A stretch of 8,990 nucleotides of DNA from DASZCR01 sp035942915 (GTDB lineage Bacteria; Acidobacteriota; Blastocatellia; Pyrinomonadales; Pyrinomonadaceae): NCBI GenBank assembly GCA_035942915.1, contig DASZCR010000037.1:1-8990 (forward strand). Direction: 5' to 3'. This document shows positions 1-8,817 of the stretch, piece by piece. The translations under genes and the position numbers were made by a program. Each line of letters opens with the position of its first letter. Within the stretch, counting starts at the first letter, position 1. The notes beneath the pieces were generated by a model that saw nothing but the letters and a program-made list of their open reading frames with translations, did no database searches and was not told where the DNA came from.

Positions 1-172
1 CGGCCACGTAGAGCGACGCGCCCGGCCGCCGCGCATCCGTCATCGCCGCGCAGAATCCGGCCTCCTCTACCAGACGCTCTGCATCGACGGCGTTCTCCAC
101 GCGCCGCTCCGGCTCGCGCCGCCAACGCCGGTCGCGATAAAGTTCGACCTCCTCAGGCAGACTTTTCATCAT
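1..172 (-). CDS. N-terminal fragment of an unidentified protein (cut by window edge)
   Basis: An open frame on the minus strand starts at ATG 172-170 (a second ATG follows directly at 169-167) and runs off the left edge, giving about 57 residues. It begins MMKSLPEEVELYRDRRW and continues with a charged Arg/Glu-rich stretch, then a motif reading VEEAGFCAAMTDARRPG. An in-frame stop lies about 60 bases upstream of the ATG pair. A purine-rich GGGGAAG sits directly before the first ATG, so the second ATG has the slightly better ribosome-binding spacing. There is no signal peptide or membrane segment in the visible part, so it is probably cytoplasmic. The LVEEAGFC-type motif reminds me of the N-terminus of AlkZ-related winged-helix proteins, but that is an unchecked impression and I assign no function. 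It is divergently oriented from the secretin gene. Confidence 0.55.
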   Translation of the reverse strand, partial: MMKSLPEEVELYRDRRWRREPERRVENAVDAERLVEEAGFCAAMTDARRPGASLYVA

Positions 173-233
173 CTTCCCCGCCACCCCGCAACCCTTCTTC
201 CAACCTCCTCAACTGCCATCTCCCCAAACATCC

Positions 234-262
234 TTGACAAACTTCGGCCAACTCTGTTTAAT
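234..262 (+). promoter_or_regulatory. Sigma70-type promoter for the secretin gene
   Basis: A perfect -35 hexamer TTGACA (234-239) is followed after exactly 17 bases by TTTAAT (257-262), which matches the -10 consensus TATAAT at five of six positions. Transcription would start near 268-270, leaving a leader of about 165 bases before the ATG at 433. It is the best housekeeping-type promoter in the window and points at the secretin gene. Identification is by consensus match only. Confidence 0.7.
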
Positions 263-283
263 CTACGCTGCCCGTCGCTCTCA

Positions 284-328
284 GGAACCGGGAGGCGGCG
301 GGTCAGGTTTCAAGGGGGTTCCCGTTCC
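284..328 (+). other. Imperfect hairpin in the secretin 5' leader
   Basis: GGAACCGGGA (284-293) can pair with TCCCGTTCC (320-328), giving nine base pairs with one bulged C around a G-rich loop. It lies downstream of the predicted transcription start and about 105 bases before the start codon. No U-tract follows, so it is not an intrinsic terminator. It does not match any riboswitch class I can recognise. It may affect transcript stability or translation, or may simply reflect GC-rich sequence. Confidence 0.3.
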
Positions 329-432
329 TCCTCGCCAAAGTTAAGTCAAACATTTTACACGCTTTGCGCCGAATTCGCCCCACCCCTCTTCGTCCTTCCA
401 CAACGGCCGCATGTGAGCGGAAAAGTATTCTT

Positions 433-3036
433 ATGAACAGCACACCAGCCGACCGCCTGAGGCCACACGCGCGTGCGTGTGCGGCGCTGCTCGTCGTCTT
501 CTGCCTGTTGGGCGCGCCCGTCGCGGCGCTCGCCTCTAAAGGACAGAAGAACTTCAAGCAAGGGCTGGAAGCAGAGCAGGCGCAGCAGTGGGAGAAGGCT
601 GCCGAAGAGTTTGCGCTGGCGGTGGCGGCCGACCCGTCGAACGCCGAATATCAACTGCACTACCGACGCGCCGTCTTCAACGCCTCGCAAATCTTCATGC
701 AGCAGGGCAAGACGCTCTCCGAGCAGGGCGACTACGTCGGAGCTTACAACGCCTTCCGGCGCGCTTACGGCTACGACCAGGTCAACGAACTGGCGCGCTC
801 GCTGATGGAACGCATGCTGCGCCTGCAACTCGACAAGGAGGGCGCGGGCGAGCCTCCTGCCGCCGACCCGAATGCAGCCTTCAAACTGTCGCGCACTTCA
901 TACGAGACGGGGGCGCAACCGCCCGCCTCCGGCCGCCGACAGGACGAGAACTTGACGACGGCGACGCGCCCCGAACAGCTTCGCGTCATCACCTACAGCG
1001 GCGACCTCGAAGGCTTCATCAAGTATCTCGCCAAGCAACTCAGGCTCAACGTCGTCTTCGACCGCGACTTTCCCAAACGCACCATCGACATCGACCTGCA
1101 AGAGGTCACAGCCGCGCAGGCGCTCGATTACATCTTCCTCTCCGAAGGGCTCTTCTTCCAAAAACTGAGCAGCCGCACCATCCTCGTCGCAGACCAATCG
1201 AAGCGCCCGCAGTATCAGCAACTCGTGCTGCGCACCTTCTATCTTTCGAACATCGACCCGGCCGATGCGAAGGCGCTTGTGCAGGCGTCAATTCCGCCGC
1301 AGGCAGGTCGCCAGCCCGTCATCACGTCCAACAAAGCGACCAACAGCATCACCGTCCGCGACACACCGGAGAACGTGCGCCTCGTCGGAGAGCTTCTCAA
1401 GGGCATCGACAAAGACCGCGCCGAAGTCGTGATGGACGTAAACATCTACGAAGTTTCACGCACAGACCTGATGCAACTCGGCAACCAGATTGGCAACGAG
1501 ACTTCGTTGCGCAACCTCGGCGGCGTGCAGAAGGGCTTGAGCATCTTCGGCGGCAGTCGCTCGGTCGTGACGCAGGGCGTCGGAGCCGTGACCGCTCCGA
1601 CCGCGCTCGGCGCGGCTCTCATCATTCCTGCCACGACACTAAGCGCGCTCCAACGAAAGGACAACACACGCCTCATCGCTTCGACGCAGGTGCACGCCTT
1701 TGACGGCGAGCGTTCGACCGCACACATCGGCCAGCGCGTGCCCGTCCAGACCGCCTCAGTGACTCCCTTCGGCGGCACTTCGGGTGAGGCGAACAATGCG
1801 CAGCAGGGCGTCGCCACAGGCCTCTTCGGCGGCAACGGCTTCCCCGTCATCCAGTACGAGAAGACCGGCCTGACGCTCGAATTTACGCCGCAGGTCTTTC
1901 CTAACCTCGACGTGCAGGTCAAGATGAGCATCAAGTCAAACGACGTCTCACAGACGGGCGGGACGACGCTCACGCCGACCTTCACCGAGCGCAACATCGA
2001 GGGCACGGCGCGTATTCAGAACAACCGCACGATGATGATTGCGAGCGTCGCACAGAATCAGCAATCGCGCGGACGCGAAGGGCTGCCCGTGCTCGGCCTC
2101 GTGCCCGTCCTCGGTCGCTTCTTCACCGCGCCGCGTCGCAGCGACCACCAGACAGATATCGTCATCGCCGTCACGCCGCACGTCCTGCGCGCCCCATCCT
2201 ACACGCCCGGTGACGAAGAATCTCATCCGACCGGCACGATGCAGACGCCCAACTCCGATTCGCTCGAAGCGATGCTTCAGGAGACACGGCGCGAGGAACA
2301 ACTTGCCGCCGCGCGTCTCATCCCGAACCGGACAGAGGTCTTGATTCCTGACGCGCCGACGGAAACTCCGACCTACGTTCCCGCCCCCAAAGCACTGCTT
2401 GAGAGCGTCGATGCCATCACGGCCAACTCCGACGCGGCTTCCGCGACGAAGCAGCAACCGGCGGTCAACGCCACCTATCAGCCGTCCTCCTTGAAGCCCG
2501 CTTCCAATTCGGAGCAGGAGGCGGCGCTCGACCCACTCGCCACCTACTCGCCCGTGCAGCCCGCCGGTCGCACCGAATCGCTGGCCTATCTGAGCGCCAT
2601 GCCGCGCAGCGCCGCCGAGTTGCGCGTCGCACAGGAGGCACAACCGATGCGCGTCGGCGAAAAGAGACGCTTACGAGTCGTGCTCAAGACGGATGCACCG
2701 CTCGGATTGGTCGCTGCCGCCCTGCGCTTCGACCCGCGTCTGGTCGCCGTCCGTTCGGTCGCGGCCGGAAACCTGTTCGCGCACGTACCGTGGCAACCCG
2801 TCATCACGCAGTCGGTCTCGCCAGCAGGCATCCTGCTCTTTTCCGTCTCTCCTTCGGCCTCTGAAGGCTCGTCGTCTGTGACGGGCGCAGGCGTCCTGCT
2901 CGTCGTCGAGGTCGAGGCACTGGCCGAGGGTTCAAGCACGCTTTCGCTCAACACGGAGGACGTGCATCTCATCGCGCGCGACGGGCGCAAAGTGTTTCTC
3001 AAGACGCTGCCCGGTCAACTGACGGTCGCGCCCTGA
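433..3036 (+). CDS. Secretin-family outer-membrane channel protein with C-terminal cohesin-like domain
   Basis: Predicted subunit of the ring-shaped outer-membrane pore used by type II secretion or type IV pilus-like systems; 867 residues. The ATG at 433 is chosen because it directly precedes a signal peptide (residues 1-34: basic start, hydrophobic core LLVVFCLLGAPVAALA, cut probably after ALA). The upstream in-frame TTG at 364 would bury that signal, though the ribosome-binding site at 433 is weak. Domains: TPR-like helices about 39-130; linker; STN/N0-like domain about 185-257; secretin N domain about 263-330, ending in a conserved DRAEVVMDVNIYEV strand; secretin core about 417-590. The core carries the diagnostic GLPVLGLVPVLGRFF (about 550-564) and the closing IVIAVTPHVLR. 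A Pro/Ala/Ser/Thr/Glu-rich linker (about 595-735) leads to a beta-rich segment (737-867) resembling cohesin domains. No other secretion or pilus genes are visible nearby, so GspD-like and PilQ-like roles cannot be separated. The secretin assignment is firm; the cohesin call is from sequence pattern. Confidence 0.93.
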   Translation: MNSTPADRLRPHARACAALLVVFCLLGAPVAALASKGQKNFKQGLEAEQAQQWEKAAEEFALAVAADPSNAEYQLHYRRAVFNASQIFMQQGKTLSEQGDYVGAYNAFRRAYGYDQVNELARSLMERMLRLQLDKEGAGEPPAADPNAAFKLSRTSYETGAQPPASGRRQDENLTTATRPEQLRVITYSGDLEGFIKYLAKQLRLNVVFDRDFPKRTIDIDLQEVTAAQALDYIFLSEGLFFQKLSSRTILVADQSKRPQYQQLVLRTFYLSNIDPADAKALVQASIPPQAGRQPVITSNKATNSITVRDTPENVRLVGELLKGIDKDRAEVVMDVNIYEVSRTDLMQLGNQIGNETSLRNLGGVQKGLSIFGGSRSVVTQGVGAVTAPTALGAALIIPATTLSALQRKDNTRLIASTQVHAFDGERSTAHIGQRVPVQTASVTPFGGTSGEANNAQQGVATGLFGGNGFPVIQYEKTGLTLEFTPQVFPNLDVQVKMSIKSNDVSQTGGTTLTPTFTERNIEGTARIQNNRTMMIASVAQNQQSRGREGLPVLGLVPVLGRFFTAPRRSDHQTDIVIAVTPHVLRAPSYTPGDEESHPTGTMQTPNSDSLEAMLQETRREEQLAAARLIPNRTEVLIPDAPTETPTYVPAPKALLESVDAITANSDAASATKQQPAVNATYQPSSLKPASNSEQEAALDPLATYSPVQPAGRTESLAYLSAMPRSAAELRVAQEAQPMRVGEKRRLRVVLKTDAPLGLVAAALRFDPRLVAVRSVAAGNLFAHVPWQPVITQSVSPAGILLFSVSPSASEGSSSVTGAGVLLVVEVEALAEGSSTLSLNTEDVHLIARDGRKVFLKTLPGQLTVAP

Positions 3037-3084
3037 GCGCGTGTTTGATGAGAAGGTCTGTCCCCGACGCTTCGATTTTATCGC

Positions 3085-3141
3085 TGACCGATTCAGGTCA
3101 AATTGAAAACCCGCTTGAGCAGTCTGACCGCAGGGACGGTC
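3085..3141. promoter_or_regulatory. Paired dyads, candidate activator-binding sites upstream of the sigma54 promoter
   Basis: Two inverted repeats share a half-site. The first is TGACC-N6-GGTCA (3085-3100). The second is GACCG-N6-CGGTC (3126-3141), also readable as TGACC-N8-GGTCT from 3125. Their centres are about 41 bases apart, close to four helical turns, so they would face the same side of the DNA. They lie about 100-160 bases upstream of the start site predicted from the sigma54-type promoter, where enhancer-binding activators commonly bind. A further GGTCTGTC at 3055-3062 repeats the right arm and flank of the second dyad (3138-3145). Function is inferred from arrangement only. Confidence 0.4.
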
Positions 3142-3218
3142 TGTCTGCCGCCCACCGCGAAAACAAAAACCGCTAGGAAACCTAAGTAAAATGGCCTTTT
3201 TCAAGTATTTCGACGTGT

Positions 3219-3234
3219 CGGCACAGGACTTGCC
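3219..3234 (+). promoter_or_regulatory. Sigma54 (RpoN)-type -24/-12 promoter for the S8 peptidase
   Basis: CGGCACAGGACTTGCC fits the RpoN consensus TGGCACG-N4-TTGCW. GGCAC and TTGC are both present and the invariant GG (3220-3221) and GC (3232-3233) have the required spacing. Mismatches are the first T, the base after GGCAC, and the final W. Transcription would start near 3245, giving a leader of about 70 bases to the ATG at 3316. No comparable sigma70 promoter is visible in this intergenic region. A sigma54 promoter needs an ATP-using activator, which fits the dyads upstream. Confidence 0.5.
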
Positions 3235-3315
3235 CTGTTGTGAGGCGTGCGTGTCAGAGCACTCGCGGCACGCTGTCGGTTCCGGTCAATTTTCAATCTG
3301 GATGGTTACGTCGAG

Positions 3316-5310
3316 ATGAAATCATTCAAACGAGTTCGGCTCATGTCGCTTCTGACGACGCTCTCTCTCGTCCTCTCGCTGATGCTTGGGATGATGAGTG
3401 ACATCACGACCGTTCGTGCCGGTAAAAAGGACGACGGCGTGTCAAGCAATGGGCCGTCGAGCAAAATCTCGCCTTCTCTGTCCAAGAGCAACAGGGGCAA
3501 GAAGGGCGCGGCTGTTCAGAGTGCCAACGTGAAGGTCATCCTTCAGCTTGAGGGCAAGGCGAGCAAGGCGCTCGACGACCTGCTGAAGAGCGCGAGCGTG
3601 CGCGTCCATAAGGTGTTCAAGCATCTCGACACGCAAGTCGTCGAGTTGCCCTTGTCGGTCGTCTCCCAACTGGCCGCTTTCGACGAAGTGAAATACATCT
3701 CGGCCGACGCTCCGGTGGAGACGCTCGGCGGCCACGTCTCGACGACGACCGGCACGGACAACATCCGCGTCCAGACCAACGTGCTCGGCCAGAGCATCAA
3801 GGTCGATGGCAAGGGCGTCGGCATCGCCATCCTCGACTCCGGCATCGACACGAACCACATCGCCTTCCTCAGCGCGAACGGTACTTCGCGCGTCGTCTTC
3901 AGCAAAGACTTCACGGGCGAAGGACGCACCGACGACCCTTACGGACACGGAACGCACGTCGCTTCCATCGCCGCCGGTAACGGACGCATCTCCGCCGCAC
4001 GCTATATCGGCATTGCGCCGGAAGCGAACATCGTCAACCTGCGCGTGCTCGGCGCGGCCGGAACCGGCACGACTTCGAGCGTGCTGATGGCGCTCGATTG
4101 GCTGCTTGCCAACCGCAGCACCTACAACGTCCGCGTCGCCAACCTGAGCCTCGGCATGTTGGCCGTTGATTCTTACAAAAACGACCCCATCTGTCAGGCC
4201 GTGCGCCGTCTGGTGAACGCGGGCGTGGTGGTCGCGGCGGCGGCGGGTAACTCCGGCAAGGACGGCGCGGGACAGAAGGTTTACGGCCACATCCACTCGC
4301 CGGGCACCGAACCTTCGGCCATCACCGTCGGCGCCACCAACACTTACGGCACGAACCAGCGCAACGACGACGGCGTCGCCACTTTCAGTTCGCGCGGGCC
4401 GACGCGCAGCTATTGGACGGACGCTTCGGGCATCAAGCACTACGACAATCTCATCAAGCCAGACCTCGTCGCGCCCGGCAACAAGATTATCGCCGCCATG
4501 TCGCCGTCCAACCAGCTTGTGCGCGACAATCCGACGCTCGACGCTAAAGTCAGCGGCGACCCGCGTCGTGCGATGATGCGGCTCAACGGTACTTCGATGG
4601 CAGCGCCGGTCGCGGCAGGCGCGGCCGCCCTCATGCTTCAGGTCAACCCGAAGCTGACGCCGAACCTCGTCAAGACGCTTTTGATGTACACCTCGCAGCA
4701 ACTCGCGGGCTTCAATCACTTCGAGCAGGGCGCGGGACAGATTAACGTCGAAGGCGCGATGCGTCTGGCGCGAGTCGTGCGGACAGACCTTACGGCGACG
4801 ACCACCGTCGGCGCACCGCTTCTGACTACGCTCATTCCGCCCGCGCCTCTCTCGACCGTCGGCGGCACAACCTTCATCTGGTCGCAGGGCATTGTGGTTG
4901 GCAAGACCGTCGCCTTCGGGATACCGCTCGTCACGAAGTATCAGAAAGTTTACGGCACGGGCGTGCTGTTGAGTGACGGCGTGCTGATGGGCGACGGCGT
5001 GATGATGAGCGACACGACGATGCTGTCGAGCGGCGTCCTCCTGAGCGACTCTATCCTGACGAGCACCGGTGTCACCATCAGCGAAGGTATTCCCTTCCTC
5101 AACACGGGCGTCCTCCTGAGCGACGGCGTGTTGCTCAGTGACGGCGTGCTTTTAAGCGACGGCATCCTGCGCAGCGACGGCGTTCTCCTGAGCGACGGCG
5201 TCCTCTTGAGCGATGTCAAACTTCAATCCTATTCAGGCTCTGTCAACGGCGACATCACCTCCGCGATGCAGGCGGAGGTCGATACGGGAGTAGACAGTTC
5301 GGAGTATTAG
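3316..5310 (+). CDS. Exported subtilisin-like (S8) serine peptidase with C-terminal GVLLSD hexad repeats
   Basis: Secreted protease of 664 residues. The start is ATG 3316: GGATGG lies 10 bases upstream and a signal peptide follows at once (MKSFKRVR, then a Leu-rich core, likely cut after TTVRA, about residue 35). A GTG at 3247 in the same frame lies at the predicted transcription start, so it is unlikely. After a basic Ser/Lys/Gly-rich linker, residues about 70-135 look like an I9-type inhibitory propeptide (VKVILQLEG ... VKYISADAPVE). The catalytic domain is complete: Asp174 in AILDSGID, His211 in GHGTHVAS, oxyanion Asn312 in AAAGNSG and Ser427 in NGTSMAAP. Residues 549-639 form about fifteen consecutive hexads of GVLLSD type, followed by a short acidic tail. 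There is no LPXTG or other sorting signal. The substrate is unknown. An extracellular or cell-surface digestive or processing role is inferred from the family. Confidence 0.95.
   Translation: MKSFKRVRLMSLLTTLSLVLSLMLGMMSDITTVRAGKKDDGVSSNGPSSKISPSLSKSNRGKKGAAVQSANVKVILQLEGKASKALDDLLKSASVRVHKVFKHLDTQVVELPLSVVSQLAAFDEVKYISADAPVETLGGHVSTTTGTDNIRVQTNVLGQSIKVDGKGVGIAILDSGIDTNHIAFLSANGTSRVVFSKDFTGEGRTDDPYGHGTHVASIAAGNGRISAARYIGIAPEANIVNLRVLGAAGTGTTSSVLMALDWLLANRSTYNVRVANLSLGMLAVDSYKNDPICQAVRRLVNAGVVVAAAAGNSGKDGAGQKVYGHIHSPGTEPSAITVGATNTYGTNQRNDDGVATFSSRGPTRSYWTDASGIKHYDNLIKPDLVAPGNKIIAAMSPSNQLVRDNPTLDAKVSGDPRRAMMRLNGTSMAAPVAAGAAALMLQVNPKLTPNLVKTLLMYTSQQLAGFNHFEQGAGQINVEGAMRLARVVRTDLTATTTVGAPLLTTLIPPAPLSTVGGTTFIWSQGIVVGKTVAFGIPLVTKYQKVYGTGVLLSDGVLMGDGVMMSDTTMLSSGVLLSDSILTSTGVTISEGIPFLNTGVLLSDGVLLSDGVLLSDGILRSDGVLLSDGVLLSDVKLQSYSGSVNGDITSAMQAEVDTGVDSSEY
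4960..5232 (+). repeat. Tandem 18-base coding repeat (GVLLSD hexads) in the peptidase tail
   Basis: Residues 549-590 are seven hexads (GVLLSD, GVLMGD, GVMMSD, TTMLSS, GVLLSD, SILTST, GVTISE). One seven-residue unit GIPFLNT follows, then residues 598-633 are six near-identical hexads (GVLLSD three times, GILRSD, GVLLSD twice), and a degenerate VKLQSY closes the array. The same amino acids use different codons: Leu is CTG, TTG, CTC, CTT or TTA, Val is GTG, GTC or GTT, and Asp is GAC or GAT. The array is therefore conserved as protein and is not a fresh DNA duplication. Three hydrophobic residues followed by Ser-Asp-Gly suggest a short strand plus turn, as in a beta-solenoid; that fold is inferred. 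Confidence 0.85.
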
Positions 5311-5380
5311 CAGTCCTTCTGATATGGAAAGCGATGGGACACTAATTCTGCCGAGACTCATACGACCGAGGATAAACGCC

Positions 5381-6289
5381 ATGTTGCAAACCAACGCTGC
5401 CAGAACCGACACGATGACGCCGCCGATGACCAACGTCGAGGCGAGCGCCGCCGCCGTCGTCGCCCGCCTTGATGAAACGCACACGGCAGAGGTGCTCGGC
5501 TTCCTCGCCGAACGCGCCCTGCACACTGTCTACATGATGGGTCTGATACGCGACAACGGCATCGTCAGCCCCTTGAATCGCGGGACGTTCTACGGCTGCC
5601 GCGACGCCGCAGGGGCGCTCGAAGGCGTCGCCCTCATCGGCCATGCGACGGTTGTCGAAACACGCACCGACCGCGCGCTCGAAGCCTTCGCCGCGCTCGC
5701 GCAACAGAACTCTTCTGCTCACCTCATCGTCGGCGAACAGGACAAGATTGAGCAGTTCTGGCATCACTACTCGGAGGGCGGTCAAACGCCGCGCCTCGTC
5801 TGCCGCGAACTGCTGTTCGAGTTGTCCTGGCCGGTAGCGGTCGCCGAAAGCGTCGAGGGCTTGCGCCTCGCCACGCTCGCCGACCTCGACCTCATCCTTC
5901 CCGTCCACGCGCAGATGGCTTTCGATGAGAGCGGCGTCAATCCGCTCGAAGCCGACCCGGAAGGTTTTCGCCGCCGCTGCGCGCGCCGCATCGAGTTGGG
6001 GCGCGTGTGGGTGATGGTTGAAGACGGCACGTTGATTTTCAAAGCCGACGTGGTTTCCGAGACGCCTGAGGCCGTCTACATCGAAGGCGTCTACGTCTCT
6101 CCGCAGGCGCGCGGACGCGGTTACGGCACGCGCTGCCTCTCGCAACTCGCCCTCACCATGCTCACGCACTCCCGCACGCTCGTCCTCGTCTCGAACGAAG
6201 CGAATCAGGCCGCCGCACGGTTCTACCGCCGTGTGGGCTTCAAGCTGCGCGGCTTCTACGACACAGTCTTCCTGCAACGCACACACTAA
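5381..6289 (+). CDS. GNAT-family N-acetyltransferase with an extra N-terminal domain
   Basis: Acetyl-CoA-dependent acetyltransferase of 302 residues, probably cytoplasmic, substrate unknown. ATG 5381 is preferred because GAGG lies nine bases before it; an in-frame ATG at 5324 lacks a ribosome-binding site. The C-terminal half (about 155-295) is a GNAT fold. It starts with GLRLATLADLDLILPVH and holds the acetyl-CoA pyrophosphate loop Q-x-x-G-x-G (QARGRGYG, from residue 242) after the strand IEGVYVSP. The fold closes with ANQAAARFYRRVGFKLRG, typical of the family's last helix and strand. The N-terminal half (about 25-150, with VLGFLAERALHTVYMMGLIRDNG) resembles the DUF4081-type domain found before some GNAT domains, a lower-confidence call. 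It begins 70 bases after the peptidase. The kinase frame opens 11 bases after its stop (38 bases to the preferred start), so the two are probably co-transcribed. Confidence 0.88.
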   Translation: MLQTNAARTDTMTPPMTNVEASAAAVVARLDETHTAEVLGFLAERALHTVYMMGLIRDNGIVSPLNRGTFYGCRDAAGALEGVALIGHATVVETRTDRALEAFAALAQQNSSAHLIVGEQDKIEQFWHHYSEGGQTPRLVCRELLFELSWPVAVAESVEGLRLATLADLDLILPVHAQMAFDESGVNPLEADPEGFRRRCARRIELGRVWVMVEDGTLIFKADVVSETPEAVYIEGVYVSPQARGRGYGTRCLSQLALTMLTHSRTLVLVSNEANQAAARFYRRVGFKLRGFYDTVFLQRTH

Positions 6290-6327
6290 CCGCGTGTGCC
6301 ATGCAGGCGCGAGGCCGGTCGAACTCG

Positions 6328-8277
<1,950 letters not shown>

Positions 8278-8331
8278 GCTCAGAGTTAAGAGACAAGTGC
8301 GGCGAACGGCCGCGCGAAGACGAGATGCCGA

Positions 8332-8372
8332 AACGGCTCCGATGATTTCAACATCATCGGAGCCGTTCTTTT
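8332..8372. terminator. Strong hairpin terminator between convergent genes
   Basis: A perfect 15-base-pair stem (8332-8346 with 8353-8367) closes a six-base loop TTCAAC and is followed by CTTTT (8368-8372) on the plus strand. It lies 54 bases after the kinase stop and 36 bases beyond the end of the minus-strand response regulator. On the minus strand only TTT follows the stem, so termination should be better for the kinase transcript, but the hairpin can probably serve both genes. Confidence 0.85.
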
Positions 8373-8408
8373 GTCGGCACGGTAAAGAGGAGCGCGCGTT
8401 GTGCGGCT

Positions 8409-8810
8409 TCAGGAGAATTGCGCCTGTTGGCGACGTTTTTCGAGCGCCGTGCGTCGCCATTCCAGTGCGCGCGAGACGCTGGTTTCAACGGCGTCGAGTT
8501 GGAAGGGCTTGAGCAGGTAGTCGAACGCGCCGAGGTTAATCAAGCCCTGCGCGTGTGCTTGGTCGCTGATGCCGGAGATGATGATGACGGGTGTGTCCGG
8601 TTGATGCTGGCGGACGTGGCCGAGCAGTTCGAGACCGCTCAAGCCCGGCATCGAGATGTCTGTGAGAATCACGTCGTAGCTTTCGACGTTGAGGAAGTCG
8701 AGTGCGGTCTCGGCCGTCTCCGCCGCATGACAGAGATGCTCCTCGCAGAAGAGTTCGTAGAGTGTGTCTCGGATAGCATCGTCGTCATCGACGACTAGCA
8801 CGGCAGCCAT
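8409..8810 (-). CDS. Single-domain response regulator (CheY/Spo0F-like receiver)
   Basis: A 133-residue phospho-acceptor protein that is almost entirely one receiver domain. The acidic pocket is in VLVVDDDDAIRD (Asp8-Asp11), the phosphorylation site is Asp51 (ILTDISMPGLSG), the switch Ser is Ser79 (VIIISG) and the conserved Lys is Lys101 (YLLKPFQ). The last 20 or so residues are a charged helix (ALEWRRTALEKRRQQ) with no DNA-binding or enzyme domain. Output must therefore come from protein contacts or phosphotransfer. The ATG at 8810-8808 has a clear ribosome-binding site GAGGAGA at 8824-8818. It converges on the hybrid kinase, sharing the terminator, so partnership with that kinase is plausible but not shown. 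It is complete: the reading frame has no break and ends in TGA. Confidence 0.92.
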   Translation of the reverse strand: MAAVLVVDDDDAIRDTLYELFCEEHLCHAAETAETALDFLNVESYDVILTDISMPGLSGLELLGHVRQHQPDTPVIIISGISDQAHAQGLINLGAFDYLLKPFQLDAVETSVSRALEWRRTALEKRRQQAQFS

Positions 8811-8817
8811 GAGCAGG

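Noticed and set aside
364..432. Upstream extension of the secretin frame from TTG 364
   Set aside because: It would place 23 Arg/Pro-rich residues before a normal signal peptide and has no ribosome-binding site. ATG 433 fits better.
588..1703. Plus-strand open frame (371 codons) inside the secretin gene in another frame
   Set aside because: It is Arg/Pro/His-rich with no domain, and the overlapping frame encodes clear secretin domains.
3027..3041. Small hairpin CGCGC-N5-GCGCG over the secretin stop codon, followed by TGTTTG
   Set aside because: It has only five base pairs and no real U-tract, so it is too weak to call a terminator.
3187..3192. TAAAAT as a -10 box for the peptidase
   Set aside because: No -35-like hexamer lies 16-18 bases upstream, and the -24/-12 element at 3219-3234 is a better explanation.
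3245..3273. GCGTGC/GCACGC hairpin in the peptidase leader
   Set aside because: It has six base pairs with a 17-base loop in GC-rich DNA, so chance is likely. No riboswitch features surround it.
3442..4719. Long open frame (425 codons) on the minus strand, antisense to the peptidase
   Set aside because: It is rich in Arg, Asp, Val and Ala with no recognisable domain, and it mirrors the GC-rich third positions of the real gene, whose catalytic motifs are unambiguous.
4950..5219. Minus-strand frame with regular TPSLRR-like repeats
   Set aside because: This is only the reverse reading of the GVLLSD coding repeat in the peptidase. The plus-strand frame has a start, signal peptide and catalytic domain.
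5342..6286. Minus-strand open frame (314 codons) covering nearly all of the GNAT gene
   Set aside because: The GNAT motifs and ribosome-binding site are on the plus strand. The antisense translation has no domain features and arises from codon bias.
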